Shown here in pieces: positions 9,783 through 20,387 of a DNA stretch of 64,000 bases. Numbering within the stretch: position 1 is the first letter of the stretch; the number at the start of each line of letters is the position of its first letter. The translations under genes were made by a program, and so were the position numbers. The notes below the pieces were generated by a model. It saw only the letters and a program-made list of their open reading frames with translations. It was not told the origin of the DNA and did no database searches. Source of the stretch: an uncultured Collinsella sp. GTDB lineage: Bacteria > Actinomycetota > Coriobacteriia > Coriobacteriales > Coriobacteriaceae. The stretch spans positions 1 to 64,000 of the forward strand of contig CANNOC010000002.1 of NCBI GenBank assembly GCA_947507155.1, read 5' to 3'.

Positions 9783-10198
9783 TACAAATCCCCTCCGGCG
9801 CCCAGCAGCTTGCGCATGACCTGTTCGGGGTTAACTGAGCCGTCGCGCGGGGCCAGGGCGGTGATCTTCTTCTGCATCTTGTACTCGTGCAGCTCGTCCT
9901 CGAGCTGGCGCACGCGGGCACGGAGTTTTTCGTTCTCGCGCTCGCGCTCCTCGGCACGCTCCTTCATATCGAGGATGCGCACCACGCCGGCAAGGTTGAT
10001 GCCCTCGTCGGTCAGCTGGTTGATGAGCTCCAAGCGCTCGATATCGGCACGCGAATACAGGCGCGTGTTGCCGCCCGAGCGCTGGGGGTTCACCAGGCCC
10101 TTGGACTCGTAGACGCGCAGAGTCTGCGGATGCATGCCGGTCAGCTCGGCCGCCACGCTGATCATGTACAGCGGTTTGTTCCTATTGTCCTCGGCCAT
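9782..10198 (-). CDS. hspR: HspR heat-shock repressor (MerR family)
   Basis: A 138-residue MerR-type regulator: winged helix at about 12-80 (VAAELTGMHPQTLRVYESKGL) followed by a coiled coil (about 83-112). In actinobacteria HspR, with DnaK as co-repressor, represses dnaK operons and clpB. Last gene of dnaK-grpE-dnaJ-hspR, 72 nt after dnaJ. It probably binds the boxes at 14192-14218 and 4905-4931. Structured element D1 abuts its stop codon. Confidence 0.92.
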   Translation of the reverse strand: MAEDNRNKPLYMISVAAELTGMHPQTLRVYESKGLVNPQRSGGNTRLYSRADIERLELINQLTDEGINLAGVVRILDMKERAEERERENEKLRARVRQLEDELHEYKMQKKITALAPRDGSVNPEQVMRKLLGAGGDL

Positions 10199-10270
10199 AC
10201 TACCTGACCCCTTTCCGTCTCGTTATCGTCCATCATAAGCCCGCGGGCGTGGTCGTGCGCCGCGACCGCC

Positions 10271-11236
10271 CTAGTACGTCGCCTTGTAACGATTGACCTT
10301 CTCGCGATAGTCGCGCGTGTCGGCCTCGCGCAGCTTGGTCATGGCATCGCGCTCGTCATCAGACAGGTTCGTGGGAACCTGCACCTTGATCTCGACGAGC
10401 AGCGCGCCCGTACGGCCACGGTGCTTAACGTCGGGCGCGCCCATCTCCTTAAAGCGGAACTTCTTGCCCGTCTGGGTACCCGCGGGCACCTTCAGACGAA
10501 CCGTCGCACCGCCGGGCGTCGGCACGTCCACCGTGCAGCCGAGCGCCGCCTCATAGACCGAGACCGGTACCTCCATGGTCACGTCGGCACCTTTACGCTT
10601 AAACAGCGGGTGCTCCTCCACGTGCGTGGTCACGACCAGGTCGCCGCGCTCGCCGCCGGCAACTCCATACTCGCCGCGACGCTTGTAGCGCAGTTTGCCG
10701 CCGTCGACCGCACCCGCGGGCACCGAGACCGTAATGGTCTGTTGCTCGCCTGTCGAGGGAATGCGGTAGGTGACCTTGTGCGTCACGCCGCGAAACGCGT
10801 CCTCGGCCGTAACATCGACGGTCAGCGACAGGTCGCCGCCCTTGCGAGCGCGGCTGCGACCCGCGCCCGCACCGGCAGCGCCCGCAGCCCCGGCGAAACC
10901 CGAGCCCCAATCGCTGCCCCAGGCGCCGTTGCCGCTAAAGATGCTGTCGAAGATGTCGCCCCAGCCGCTGGCGCCCGCACCGGCACCGTAGCCGCCGCCA
11001 TACGCGCCGCCCGCGCCCGGCATGCCGCCAAACATGAGCATCTGGTCGTACTCTTTGCGCTTCTTCTCGTCCGAAAGCGTCTCGTAGGCCTCGCTGATCT
11101 CCTTAAACTTGGCCTCGTCGCCGCCGGCATCGGGGTGATATTTTTGCGCGAGCTTGCGAAACGCACTCTTAATCTCTTTGTCGGAGGCGCTCTTGGATAC
11201 GCCCAGGATGTCATAGAAGGTTTTGCCTGCAGCCAT
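10271..11236 (-). CDS. dnaJ: DnaJ/CbpA-type co-chaperone lacking the zinc finger
   Basis: A 321-residue Hsp40 that stimulates DnaK ATPase activity and delivers clients. The J-domain at about 5-68 has HPD at 35-37; a Gly/Ala-rich linker (about 70-130) follows, then two DnaJ C-terminal beta domains. There is no CxxCxGxG zinc finger, so this is the type II (CbpA-like) form, and a second, zinc-finger DnaJ may exist elsewhere. Third gene of the dnaK operon, 108 nt after grpE with a strong hairpin between them. Confidence 0.92.
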   Translation of the reverse strand: MAAGKTFYDILGVSKSASDKEIKSAFRKLAQKYHPDAGGDEAKFKEISEAYETLSDEKKRKEYDQMLMFGGMPGAGGAYGGGYGAGAGASGWGDIFDSIFSGNGAWGSDWGSGFAGAAGAAGAGAGRSRARKGGDLSLTVDVTAEDAFRGVTHKVTYRIPSTGEQQTITVSVPAGAVDGGKLRYKRRGEYGVAGGERGDLVVTTHVEEHPLFKRKGADVTMEVPVSVYEAALGCTVDVPTPGGATVRLKVPAGTQTGKKFRFKEMGAPDVKHRGRTGALLVEIKVQVPTNLSDDERDAMTKLREADTRDYREKVNRYKATY

Positions 11237-11304
11237 CGTAGCTCCTCTCCTGTTATATCCGCCGCCCCTGCGGACGGCGGCTCATACTGTCATATGGCAC
11301 TAGG

Positions 11305-11341
11305 CCAGAAAGGGCCCCGGGTGTTGCCCCGGGGCCCTTCT
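11305..11341 (-). terminator. hairpin between grpE and dnaJ
   Basis: A perfect stem pairs AGGGCCCCGGG with CCCGGGGCCCT. On the minus strand it is followed by TTCTGGCC, a weak T-tract. It may partly terminate dnaK-grpE transcripts or stabilise their 3' ends, lowering dnaJ-hspR output. Confidence 0.6.
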
Positions 11342-11344
11342 CAA

Positions 11345-12187
11345 TTACTCCTCGGTGCTCTCGGCTGTATCGGCCGTAGCATCCTCGGGCGCCGCTTCGG
11401 GCTCCGGTGCGGGGCGCTTCTCGCCACCGTAGGTCACCGTCACCATCGCGGAACGCAGAATGCGATCCGCCATGCGGTAGCCCTTCTGGTACACGTCGTT
11501 GACGGTCTCGTCATACTGCGATGCGTCCTCGACGCGACCCACAGCCTGGTGCTCGAGCGGATCGAACGCCTCGCCCTTGGGGTCGATGGGCTCAACGCCC
11601 TCGTGCGCAAACACGTCGAGCAGCTTGGCATGTACCGCGTCAACGCCATCGACGAACTGCTTAAAGTCGTCGGAAAGCTCTTGGCTGCGGGCATGGTCGA
11701 TCGCGCGCTCGATATCGTCGATCACCGGCAACAGCGCGGTGACAAGCTTCTCGGTCGCGCGCTCGCGCTCGGCGATGCGCTCGTTGGCGGTGCGGCGACG
11801 GAAGTTCTCCCAGTCGGCCTGCAGACGAGCGGTTCGCTCGGTAGCGTCCTTCGCCTTGTCCTCGGCGGCCTTCTGGGCCTCTGCCGCAGCATCGAGCTCA
11901 TTGCGCACGTCGGCAAGCTCCTTTTGGGCCTGCTCGAACTTGAGCTTAAAGTCGTTGTCGGCGGCTTCCTCACCGGCGCGGATAGCGGCTTCCACCATCT
12001 CGTCCTCGGTCATCGTCGCCTCCTTGTTGGAATCCTCTACCTGGTTCTCGGCAGCCTCGGCGGCCGGGGCCTCATTGACCTCGGTATCGTCTGCGGCCTC
12101 TACGGGAATCTTCACGTCCTTCTCCTCAGAGTCAACGGAGGCGGCGCCGGCGGCAGCCGCCTCCGTGCGAGCTTTACGGGCGGACAT
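11345..12187 (-). CDS. grpE: GrpE nucleotide exchange factor
   Basis: A 280-residue DnaK exchange factor. The conserved part is C-terminal: a long dimerising helix and a beta domain with the signature around GVEPIDPKGEAFDPLEHQAV. The first 90 or so residues are an acidic Ala/Glu-rich extension that makes it longer than most GrpE proteins (near 200). The ATG at 12187 follows the dnaK stop by 2 nt, so translation is probably coupled. It releases ADP from DnaK and is often a heat-sensing step. Confidence 0.95.
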   Translation of the reverse strand: MSARKARTEAAAAGAASVDSEEKDVKIPVEAADDTEVNEAPAAEAAENQVEDSNKEATMTEDEMVEAAIRAGEEAADNDFKLKFEQAQKELADVRNELDAAAEAQKAAEDKAKDATERTARLQADWENFRRRTANERIAERERATEKLVTALLPVIDDIERAIDHARSQELSDDFKQFVDGVDAVHAKLLDVFAHEGVEPIDPKGEAFDPLEHQAVGRVEDASQYDETVNDVYQKGYRMADRILRSAMVTVTYGGEKRPAPEPEAAPEDATADTAESTEE

Positions 12188-12189
12188 GA

Positions 12190-14082
<1,893 letters not shown>

Positions 14083-14191
14083 TAGAAATTCCCTCTCTCT
14101 TGTGCGTTCGCGCCGCCTCGACGGTCTTTCGCGCGGCGCTTCGGCTTGTCTTTCAGGATGTAGTGTATCCCCTTATGGGCTGGAATATACA

Positions 14192-14218
14192 AAATCTAAG
14201 TCAATTCATATAAGATTT
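14192..14218. promoter_or_regulatory. dnaK upstream operator-like box, shared with clpB
   Basis: AAATCTAAGTC-N5-ATATAAGATTT on the plus strand, same halves and spacing as at 4905-4931. On the minus strand TATATT follows, so it overlaps the likely promoter. Probable HspR site by context. It and the ferredoxin promoter are the only signals I see in the 14083-14591 gap. Confidence 0.65.
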
Positions 14219-14502
14219 CTTATCTCTGAGAGTTTAGGTTCTTAAATGCGCAGGTAGATGCGCTGATTGAGTTCTCGGCAAATCTATCGAGATCTATGTA
14301 GAGTTGACTGAGGTGTGAGCCTGAAACTGTGTCCCGTTTTGGACGTGGATTACGGGATGCGGTTTCCGCAAGCACGCTCAATCGCCCTATATTACGAGTC
14401 AGCTTTAGCTAACATTTACGCAGCTCACCGGCCCCACCTGCGCGTTTTTTAGTAAACCTTGGCATACTCGGCGAACGGTATGAAGATGCCGGCCAGAGGG
14501 TA

Positions 14503-14530
14503 TTGCAAACGGTCGCTCCCGTGGTATGTT
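14503..14530 (+). promoter_or_regulatory. candidate ferredoxin promoter
   Basis: TTGCAA (14503-14508), 16-nt spacer, TATGTT (14525-14530), about 60 nt before the ferredoxin ATG. Confidence 0.35.
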
Positions 14531-14591
14531 TTTGCCCGAATCAAACCGGCGCGCATCGTCTGTAGCGTCGGTCAACAGAGAGGAAACTACC

Positions 14592-14777
14592 ATGGCTCAT
14601 CCCGTAATTGATGCCGACGAGTGCATCGCTTGTGGCGTTTGCGTCGACACCTGCCCCGCTGGCGTTCTGGAGCTCCAGGACGTCGCTACCGTCGCTGACG
14701 AGGACTCCTGCGTCGCCTGTGGCGCTTGCCAGGACGCTTGCCCCGCTGGCGCGATCACCGAGATCGTCGAGGAGTAA
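14592..14777 (+). CDS. 2[4Fe-4S] ferredoxin
   Basis: A 61-residue clostridial-type ferredoxin, a small cytoplasmic electron carrier. The two cluster motifs CIACGVCVDTCP and CVACGACQDACP are internally repeated, as usual for this family. The ATG at 14592 has GAGAGGAAA upstream; upstream in-frame codons lie before that site and are excluded. Monocistronic, with its own promoter and a strong terminator. Partners could include pyruvate:ferredoxin oxidoreductase or hydrogenases, none of which is in this window. Confidence 0.95.
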   Translation: MAHPVIDADECIACGVCVDTCPAGVLELQDVATVADEDSCVACGACQDACPAGAITEIVEE

Positions 14778-14815
14778 CAACTCCCCACTTGCACACTCAA
14801 AAGTACACCGTGCAC

Positions 14816-14857
14816 AAAAAGGAGGCCTCCGCATCGCCGCGGAGGCCTCCTTTTTTG
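14816..14857 (+). terminator. ferredoxin intrinsic terminator
   Basis: A 12-bp stem (14821-14832 with 14839-14850) is flanked by A5 and followed by TTTTTT. Confidence 0.9.
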
Positions 14858-14881
14858 TACGGATAGCTAATTTAGCACCGT

Positions 14882-15011
14882 CGCAGGTTGAGCCCACGTC
14901 AGCGAAAACGTCCCTAAGCGAGCAAGGTGACGTGAAAGAGGAGGGAAGCGTACTTTGGTACGCGACCGACGATTGAACGTCAGATTGCCGCTTAGGGGCG
15001 TTTGCAGCGTC
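14882..15011 (-). ncRNA. structured 3' element D, copy 2 (3' of niaR)
   Basis: Shares CGCAGGT at the left, the GCGAGCAAGGTG...CAGATTGCCGC frame and the closing GCAGCGTC box (15004-15011) with copy 1. The outer stem is AAACGTCCCTAAGCG with CGCTTAGGGGCGTTT and the inner stem TGACGT with ACGTCA: different bases, same pairing. It ends 2 nt from the niaR stop and lacks the extra 12-bp hairpin. Confidence 0.6.
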
Positions 15012-15013
15012 GG

Positions 15014-15559
15014 CTAAGAGAGATCGTCTTCGTAGGGCATCAGGTCTGCCAAGTAGCCTTTCTCCTTGAGTATGGCCTCGATCTCGTCGAGGGTTTGCTC
15101 GTCTTCTGCCGCGATGCGATGGAAGTGATAGCCGCTCGTCACCGTTAGTAGCGGGAAACTCTTGCCGCTCTCGATATCGTGCAGGTAGCGCTCAACATCG
15201 CGACGATTGCGGATGTCCAGGTCGGCCGTGATCTTACCGTACACGCGGTGATTGACGATCACGTTGAGCACGGCGCCTCCGGCGTCGACGATACTCGTGA
15301 GCTCATCGCCCGCCTGCTCCACGCCGTGGCGAACCTTGACCAGGCGCGTGGGCACGGCGGGGCTGCTGGGGGCCTCCTGCAGCACATAGCCGCGGTTGGT
15401 CGCCACGATATCGTGCCCATCGGCACGCAGCAGGGCGATGTCTTGCACGACAATCTGGCGGCTCACGCCAACCTCACGGGCAAGTGCGCTGCCCGAAACG
15501 GGCTCCTTGGCTTCCTCGAGCACGGCCATGATGGAACGGCGACGCTCGCGGGCGTCCAT
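15014..15559 (-). CDS. niaR: NiaR-type niacin-responsive repressor
   Basis: A 181-residue regulator: winged helix-turn-helix at about 5-62 (GSALAREVGVSRQIVVQDIALLRADG) followed by a 3H domain with three conserved His regions (VRHG, VNHRVYG, SGYHFHRI). NiaR (YrxA) proteins repress NAD synthesis genes when niacin is available. Its ATG overlaps the nadC stop by one base (TAATG), making it the last gene of nadA-nadB-nadC-niaR. The palindrome in the nadA promoter at 18923-18966 is its likely target. Confidence 0.88.
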   Translation of the reverse strand: MDARERRRSIMAVLEEAKEPVSGSALAREVGVSRQIVVQDIALLRADGHDIVATNRGYVLQEAPSSPAVPTRLVKVRHGVEQAGDELTSIVDAGGAVLNVIVNHRVYGKITADLDIRNRRDVERYLHDIESGKSFPLLTVTSGYHFHRIAAEDEQTLDEIEAILKEKGYLADLMPYEDDLS

Positions 15560-16419
15560 TATTTACCGTCCAGCAGACGCAGGTGCTTGAGCGAGAGGTC
15601 GAGAATCGGCGCAGAGTGCGTCAGCGCCCCCGAGCTAATAAAGTCAACGCCCAGGTCGGCGAGCGCGCGGATATTGCTGGCGTCCACGTTGCCCGAGCAC
15701 TCGGTCTTGGCGCGGCCGGCGATAAGCTCAATCGCGGCAGCCATGTCGTCATGGGTCATGTTGTCGAACATGATGATGTCGGCGCCGGCCTCCACGGCCT
15801 CGCGCACCATGTCCAGGTTCTCGCATTCGATCTCGACCGTCGTGGTAAACGATGCATGGGCGCGCGCCATCTCGATTGCACGCGTCACGCCACCGGCGGC
15901 ATCGATGTGGTTGTCCTTGAGCATGACGGCCGTCGACAGGTTGTAACGGTGGTTGCAGCCGCCGCCGATCTCGACTGCGGCCTTCTCGAAGACACGCATG
16001 CCCGGCGTGGTCTTGCGCGTGTCGACAAGCACGGTCTTGGTGCCCTCGAGCGCAGCTGCCATCCGATGCGTGTAAGTAGCGATGCCGCTCATGCGCTGCA
16101 GGTAGTTGAGCGCCACGCGCTCGCCCGAAAGCAGTACGCGCGCATCGCCGCGCACCTGGCCCACGTGGTCGCCGGCGTGCACCTCGTCACCATCGGCAAC
16201 ATCTAACAGCACCGAGCTCTGCGAATCCAGCAGCTCAAAGGTGCGAGCGAACACATCCAGGCCCGCGATAATGCCATCGGCCTTGGCGATAAGCTCCACC
16301 GTGGCGGGACGCGCCGTGGGGCACACGCTCGCCGTGCTCACGTCCTCAAAGGTAATGTCCTCGCGCAGAGCCTGCAGAATCAAATCATCGACGACGAGCT
16401 TCATGGTAATGGGATTCAT
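15559..16419 (-). CDS. nadC: nicotinate-nucleotide pyrophosphorylase (NadC)
   Basis: A 286-residue quinolinate phosphoribosyltransferase making nicotinate mononucleotide from quinolinate and PRPP. Seen: RVALNYLQRMSGIAT, the DTRKTTPGMR motif and the GGGCNHR...LKDNHI motif that bind quinolinate and PRPP, and a C-terminal SSGALTHSAP phosphate loop. The nadB stop lies 3 nt upstream and overlaps this gene's ribosome site. Third step of the aspartate route to NAD. Confidence 0.96.
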   Translation of the reverse strand: MNPITMKLVVDDLILQALREDITFEDVSTASVCPTARPATVELIAKADGIIAGLDVFARTFELLDSQSSVLLDVADGDEVHAGDHVGQVRGDARVLLSGERVALNYLQRMSGIATYTHRMAAALEGTKTVLVDTRKTTPGMRVFEKAAVEIGGGCNHRYNLSTAVMLKDNHIDAAGGVTRAIEMARAHASFTTTVEIECENLDMVREAVEAGADIIMFDNMTHDDMAAAIELIAGRAKTECSGNVDASNIRALADLGVDFISSGALTHSAPILDLSLKHLRLLDGK

Positions 16420-16422
16420 GGT

Positions 16423-17799
16423 CTACTCCTCCACGGCCTGCGTGCCGGCGGCACGGGCCAAATCATCGATTGCCAGGGTATCGGCGCTCAGGGCGCGATG
16501 ACGGCCATCGAGCGCGGGCTCGCCCGTCTGCTCCACGGCAAGCGACTCGCCGGTGCGCATACGCCAAGCGGCGCGACGACCCCAGACCAGCGCTTCGAGC
16601 AGGCTGTTTGATGCAAGGCGGTTCTTGCCGTGAACGCCGTTGCAGGCTGTCTCGCCCGCGGCGTAGAGCTCGGGCATCGAGGTGCGGCCGTCCTTGTCGA
16701 CCCACACGCCGCCCATAAAGTAATGCTGCGTGGGTGTGACGGGAATGGGCTCGTCCAGGATGTCGCGGCCGTCCTCCAGGCAGCGTGCGCGGATGTTGGC
16801 GAAGTGCCCGGTCACCACGTCGCGCTCGACGGGGGCAAAGCTCAGCCACTCGTGCTCGGTACCGTCCTGCTTCATCTGCTCGCGAATGGCGGCGGCGACC
16901 ACATCGCGCGGCTGAAGCTCATCGGTAAAGCGCTCGCCGGCGGCGTTGAGCAAAATCGCGCCCTCGCCGCGGCAGCTCTCGCTGATCAGGAAGGTGCGGC
17001 CCGGCTGCGGCGAGAACAGCCCCGTGGGGTGAATCTGCACGTAGTCCAGGTGCTCCATTTTAATGCCATGCTCCTGAGCAATGTAGCAGGCATCGCCCGT
17101 GAGCTGCGGGTAGTTGGTCGAATGGTCGTACACGCCGCCGATACCGCCCGTCGCCCACAGCGTATGGCGGGCATGGATCTTAAACGGCTCGCCGACATGC
17201 ACGTCCTCGGCGGCGTTTGCCAGCTCGTCGGCGGGACGAACCGAGTTGTCCTCGTCCACGGAAACGGCGACGACACCGGTGCACACCGTGGCGCCGTCAC
17301 GCTCGCCCGTCAGGATGTCGGTCATGGCCACGTGCTCCAAAATCTGCACGTTATCAAGCTTGCGAACGGCCTGGAGCAGCTTAGTCGTGATCTCCTTGCC
17401 CGTAATGTCGGCATGGAAGGCAATGCGCGGACGGCTGTGTGCGCCCTCGCGGGTAAAGTCGAGGCTGCCGTCGGTCTTGCGCTCAAAATCCACGCCCATG
17501 GCCAGCAGGTCGTTGATGACCGAGCGGCTCGAGCGGATCATGATGTCGACGCTCTCGCGGCGGTTCTCGTAGTGGCCGGCGTGCATGGTGTCCTCAAAGA
17601 AGGCATCGTAGTCTGAGCCTTCGGGCAGCACGCAGATTCCGCCCTGCGCGAGCATCGAGTCGCACTCGTCGACAGCGCCCTTGGAGAGCATGACCACGCG
17701 CGTGCTCGTCGGCAGATTGAGGGCCGCGTACAGACCCGCCACGCCGCAGCCGGCAATGACGACGTCGCACTCCATATCGGGGTATTGTTTGGTTTCCAC
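16423..17799 (-). CDS. nadB: L-aspartate oxidase (NadB)
   Basis: A 458-residue flavoprotein that oxidises aspartate to iminoaspartate for NadA. N-terminal FAD fold with VIAGCGVAGLYAAL, a DSMLAQGGI motif, the substrate loop around TREGAHSRPR, and a later flavin motif near GGVWVDKDGRTSMPELYAAGE. The start is the GTG at 17799, with GAGAGG 6 nt upstream; a longer frame to 17844 lacks a site. In anaerobes this enzyme can use fumarate as electron acceptor (family knowledge). It lies between nadA and nadC. Confidence 0.96.
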   Translation of the reverse strand: METKQYPDMECDVVIAGCGVAGLYAALNLPTSTRVVMLSKGAVDECDSMLAQGGICVLPEGSDYDAFFEDTMHAGHYENRRESVDIMIRSSRSVINDLLAMGVDFERKTDGSLDFTREGAHSRPRIAFHADITGKEITTKLLQAVRKLDNVQILEHVAMTDILTGERDGATVCTGVVAVSVDEDNSVRPADELANAAEDVHVGEPFKIHARHTLWATGGIGGVYDHSTNYPQLTGDACYIAQEHGIKMEHLDYVQIHPTGLFSPQPGRTFLISESCRGEGAILLNAAGERFTDELQPRDVVAAAIREQMKQDGTEHEWLSFAPVERDVVTGHFANIRARCLEDGRDILDEPIPVTPTQHYFMGGVWVDKDGRTSMPELYAAGETACNGVHGKNRLASNSLLEALVWGRRAAWRMRTGESLAVEQTGEPALDGRHRALSADTLAIDDLARAAGTQAVEE

Positions 17800-17819
17800 A
17801 GGAATCCTCTCCCTTGTAA

Positions 17820-17850
17820 TGTGACATAAGGGACTGCCCCTCATGTCACA
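17820..17850. repeat. inverted repeat between nadA and nadB
   Basis: TGTGACAT and ATGTCACA arms, extended by AGGG/CCCT, form a hairpin in the 56-nt nadA-nadB spacer just before the nadB ribosome site. It could adjust relative expression or be an extra operator. Confidence 0.5.
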
Positions 17851-17855
17851 TCGTT

Positions 17856-18881
17856 CTAGCGCGCCGCGTACTCGAGCATGCGGTCGAGCGTGAGCTTGGC
17901 CTGGTCGGCGGCCTCGTCCGACACGCCGATCTTCACCTCGCCCTCGCCCGTCTCTAGGCAGCGTACGAGCTTTTCGAGCGTGATGAGATCCATGTTGACG
18001 CAGGTGGGCTGCACCGCGGGGAAGTAGAACTTTTTACCGGTGCCCTGGCAGCGGCGCTCGAGCTCGTAGAGCACGCCGCGGACCGTCACGATGATGAACT
18101 CGCTGGCGTCCGACTCCTCGGCATACTTGATGATGCCGGCGGTGGAGCCGATGTAGTCGGCCTCGGCCAGCACGTCGGCTTTGCATTCGGGGTGCGCCAG
18201 CACGAGCGCGTCGGGATGCGCTTCCTGCGCGTCGACGATCTGCTCGACGGTGATGATGTGATGGCGCGGGCAATAGCCATTGTTGAGGATGACGTGCTTT
18301 TGCGGCACCTGCTCGGCTACGAAGCGGCCCAGGTTTTGATCGGGGATGAACAGGACGTGCTGCTGCGGCAGCTCGGACACGATTTTGACGGCGTTGGAGC
18401 TGGTGACGCACACGTCGCTCCAGCTCTTGATCTCGACCGTCGAGTTGACGTAGCAGGCCACGGCAAGGTCGTCGCCGTACTCGGCGCGCGCCGCATCGAC
18501 CGTCTCGCGCTTGACCATGTGCGCCATGGGGCAGTCCGCGCCCGGCTCGGGCAGCAGCACGGTCTTGGTGGGGTTGAGCAGCTTGGCGCTCTCGCCCATA
18601 AACTCCACGCCGCACAGCACGATGGTCTGCTGCGGCAGGCTCTTGGCGAGCTTTGCCAGGTAGAAGCTGTCGCCGACGTAATCGGCAACGGCTTGGACCT
18701 CGGGCGCCACATAGTAGTGCGCCAGGATCACCGCGTCACGTTGGGTTTTTAGTTGCTGAATGGCCTCGACGAGCTCTGCGGGCACCAGTGCCGCGCGCTC
18801 CGTTGCCGTCGTTGCCGATGCTAGGCCAGCCGCGATATCGCGTGCAAGCTCCGACGCATCCATGTTCGCGCTCTGTGCCAT
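17856..18881 (-). CDS. nadA: quinolinate synthase (NadA)
   Basis: A 341-residue [4Fe-4S] enzyme condensing iminoaspartate with dihydroxyacetone phosphate to quinolinate. Motifs: DAVILAHYYVAPEVQ, VLCGVEFMGESAK (first cluster Cys), a middle Cys in HPEC, an STAGI loop and PTCVNM with a third Cys near the end. The ATG at 18881 follows GAGGGG by 5 nt; the TTG just before it is not needed. First gene of nadA-nadB-nadC-niaR, behind a promoter with an embedded palindrome. Confidence 0.96.
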   Translation of the reverse strand: MAQSANMDASELARDIAAGLASATTATERAALVPAELVEAIQQLKTQRDAVILAHYYVAPEVQAVADYVGDSFYLAKLAKSLPQQTIVLCGVEFMGESAKLLNPTKTVLLPEPGADCPMAHMVKRETVDAARAEYGDDLAVACYVNSTVEIKSWSDVCVTSSNAVKIVSELPQQHVLFIPDQNLGRFVAEQVPQKHVILNNGYCPRHHIITVEQIVDAQEAHPDALVLAHPECKADVLAEADYIGSTAGIIKYAEESDASEFIIVTVRGVLYELERRCQGTGKKFYFPAVQPTCVNMDLITLEKLVRCLETGEGEVKIGVSDEAADQAKLTLDRMLEYAAR

Positions 18882-18916
18882 CAAGGCCCCTCTCTTTTGG
18901 CGAATCTTGGGGCTTT

Positions 18917-18945
18917 AGTATGACACCTAGGTTTACAGCTGACAA
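18917..18945 (-). promoter_or_regulatory. nadA promoter
   Basis: On the minus strand TTGTCA (18945-18940) and CATACT (18922-18917) are separated by 17 nt. The spacer contains one of the two ACCTAGGT cores, so a bound repressor would block RNA polymerase. Confidence 0.65.
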
Positions 18946-18966
18946 GACAGCTGTAAACCTAGGTGT
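18923..18966. promoter_or_regulatory. nad operon operator, probable NiaR site
   Basis: A perfect 19-bp inverted repeat: ACACCTAGGTTTACAGCTG at 18923-18941 and its complement at 18948-18966, with a 6-bp gap. Each arm holds its own ACCTAGGT palindrome, suggesting two adjacent dimer sites. Assignment to NiaR is inferred from the regulator encoded in the operon. Confidence 0.7.
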
Positions 18967-19123
18967 AAAGTTGAAATAAGGATTCAATCATGCGGCAGGT
19001 CCATTTTCGAACTGGCAAGCTGAGGATAGTCGAGCTCTCGATAGCGTAGGAGGCATCTTTGGACGGCCGCCGCGCATGGTCGACGGCATGCCCGCCAGGC
19101 AATCGCTCGCCGGCGCCAATCCG

Positions 19124-19699
19124 CTACAGTGGAGCAGCCGCCGGGGTCAGCTGCTTGATATAGGCCCACATGCGCTGCTTGGCCGCTTTGTCGGTCAGCG
19201 CCGCCTCAAAGCCATCGAGCGCGAGCACGCGGCGGCCCTGCACATGGGCGATCAGACCGGGCTTGAGCATGGCGGTGTCGAAGTCATCAATCGCCACGAG
19301 CATGTCGGCGTAGGTCTCGCGCATGACATCGGCCGCGCTGTTGTCCAGCAGCAGCACCGCCTCGGGGTCCAAGGTCTCAAGCGCCTCGCGGAACAGGTCG
19401 CACGTCAGGGCCTCGCCCGCCGCGACCGCTCCGTCGCCCGCGCCGGCGACGCTTGCCAGCACGCAAAAATCCTCGGGAGCATATCCGATGGCGCCGAGCG
19501 CCTTGCGCAACGCGGTGCCATCCGCGCCGGCAGCCAGCTCGCCGCCCGAGCACTCGGCTTCATCCAAATCGCCTTTGACCAGCACAATCGGCGAGCACGC
19601 ATTGCCCGCGATACGCACACCGCGATCTGCAAGCGACGCGAGCTCCTGCTCGGTCGCCTGAGCGATGGCTTCTTTTTTCTGGCTTTGTGACGTGGGCAT
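19124..19699 (-). CDS. conserved-looking cytoplasmic protein, unknown
   Basis: A 191-residue soluble protein without membrane segment or metal motif. An N-terminal Lys/Gln/Glu helix precedes an alpha/beta region (RIAGNACSPIVLVKGDL, LGAIGYAPEDFCVLASV, LDPEAVLLLDNSAADVM). The alternation of hydrophobic strands and helices recalls the uracil-DNA-glycosylase-like fold, but I see no catalytic motif and do not assign it. The ATG at 19699 has GGAG upstream and is preferred to the longer frame from 19729. Divergent from trxA. Confidence 0.6.
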   Translation of the reverse strand: MPTSQSQKKEAIAQATEQELASLADRGVRIAGNACSPIVLVKGDLDEAECSGGELAAGADGTALRKALGAIGYAPEDFCVLASVAGAGDGAVAAGEALTCDLFREALETLDPEAVLLLDNSAADVMRETYADMLVAIDDFDTAMLKPGLIAHVQGRRVLALDGFEAALTDKAAKQRMWAYIKQLTPAAAPL

Positions 19700-19835
19700 G
19701 CGCTCTCCAATCGTTTGCGTGCCCACCATTATATAAAAGAGCCGCCCGTGAGTGGTTGCTTTGCGGGTCGTTGGGTATAAGCACGGTCGTACTGAGTTTT
19801 ACGCGGCCGAGCCGCGTCGCATCATGGAGGTCACC

Positions 19836-20156
19836 ATGGCTGACATTAAGCAGATTACCCCCGAGAACTTCGATTCCGTCGTTAACGGCAACCTTCCCGT
19901 ACTGGTTGATTTTTGGGCGCCCTGGTGCGGGCCCTGCCGATCGCTCTCGCCCATCGTGGACGAGGTAGCCGACGAGCTGGCCGGCAAGCTTGCCGTTGCC
20001 AAGTGCAACGTCGATGACAATCAGGACCTGGCCATGAAGTTTGGCGTCATGAGCATCCCCACGCTGATTGTCTTTAAGAACGGTGAGGAGGTCGACCGCT
20101 CGGTCGGCGCGCTGCCCAAGGCAAGGCTGCAGGCACTGCTGGAGAAGCACCTGTAA
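19836..20156 (+). CDS. trxA: thioredoxin
   Basis: A 106-residue thioredoxin that reduces protein disulfides in the cytoplasm. Active site WCGPC within VDFWAPWCGPCRS at about residues 25-38, cis-Pro in SIPTLI, normal length. The ATG at 19836 has GGAGG upstream; earlier in-frame starts are before that site. No thioredoxin reductase adjoins it. Confidence 0.95.
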   Translation: MADIKQITPENFDSVVNGNLPVLVDFWAPWCGPCRSLSPIVDEVADELAGKLAVAKCNVDDNQDLAMKFGVMSIPTLIVFKNGEEVDRSVGALPKARLQALLEKHL

Positions 20157-20277
20157 TACGCTGGTTACATTTTGGCGTCCTGCCGCCGTCCATGAGCGCT
20201 TTTGCACCGCTCGCCGGACTTCTGGGTGTACCGCGTGCGACCACGGATAGTATGGTAGATACAAACAGCCCCCAGTG

Positions 20278-20316
20278 AACGGGTGCGGGTCAGACGGACT
20301 CGCACCCGTTTTCTTA
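20278..20316 (+). terminator. trxA intrinsic terminator
   Basis: AACGGGTGCG pairs with CGCACCCGTT and is followed by TTTTCTT on the plus strand. Confidence 0.85.
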
Positions 20317-20387
20317 TGCGGTAGCGCCCCGTGCGGGCGTAGTAGAATCTGAACCACTGGATTGCCCCGAGCATAAGGAGATTTCCC

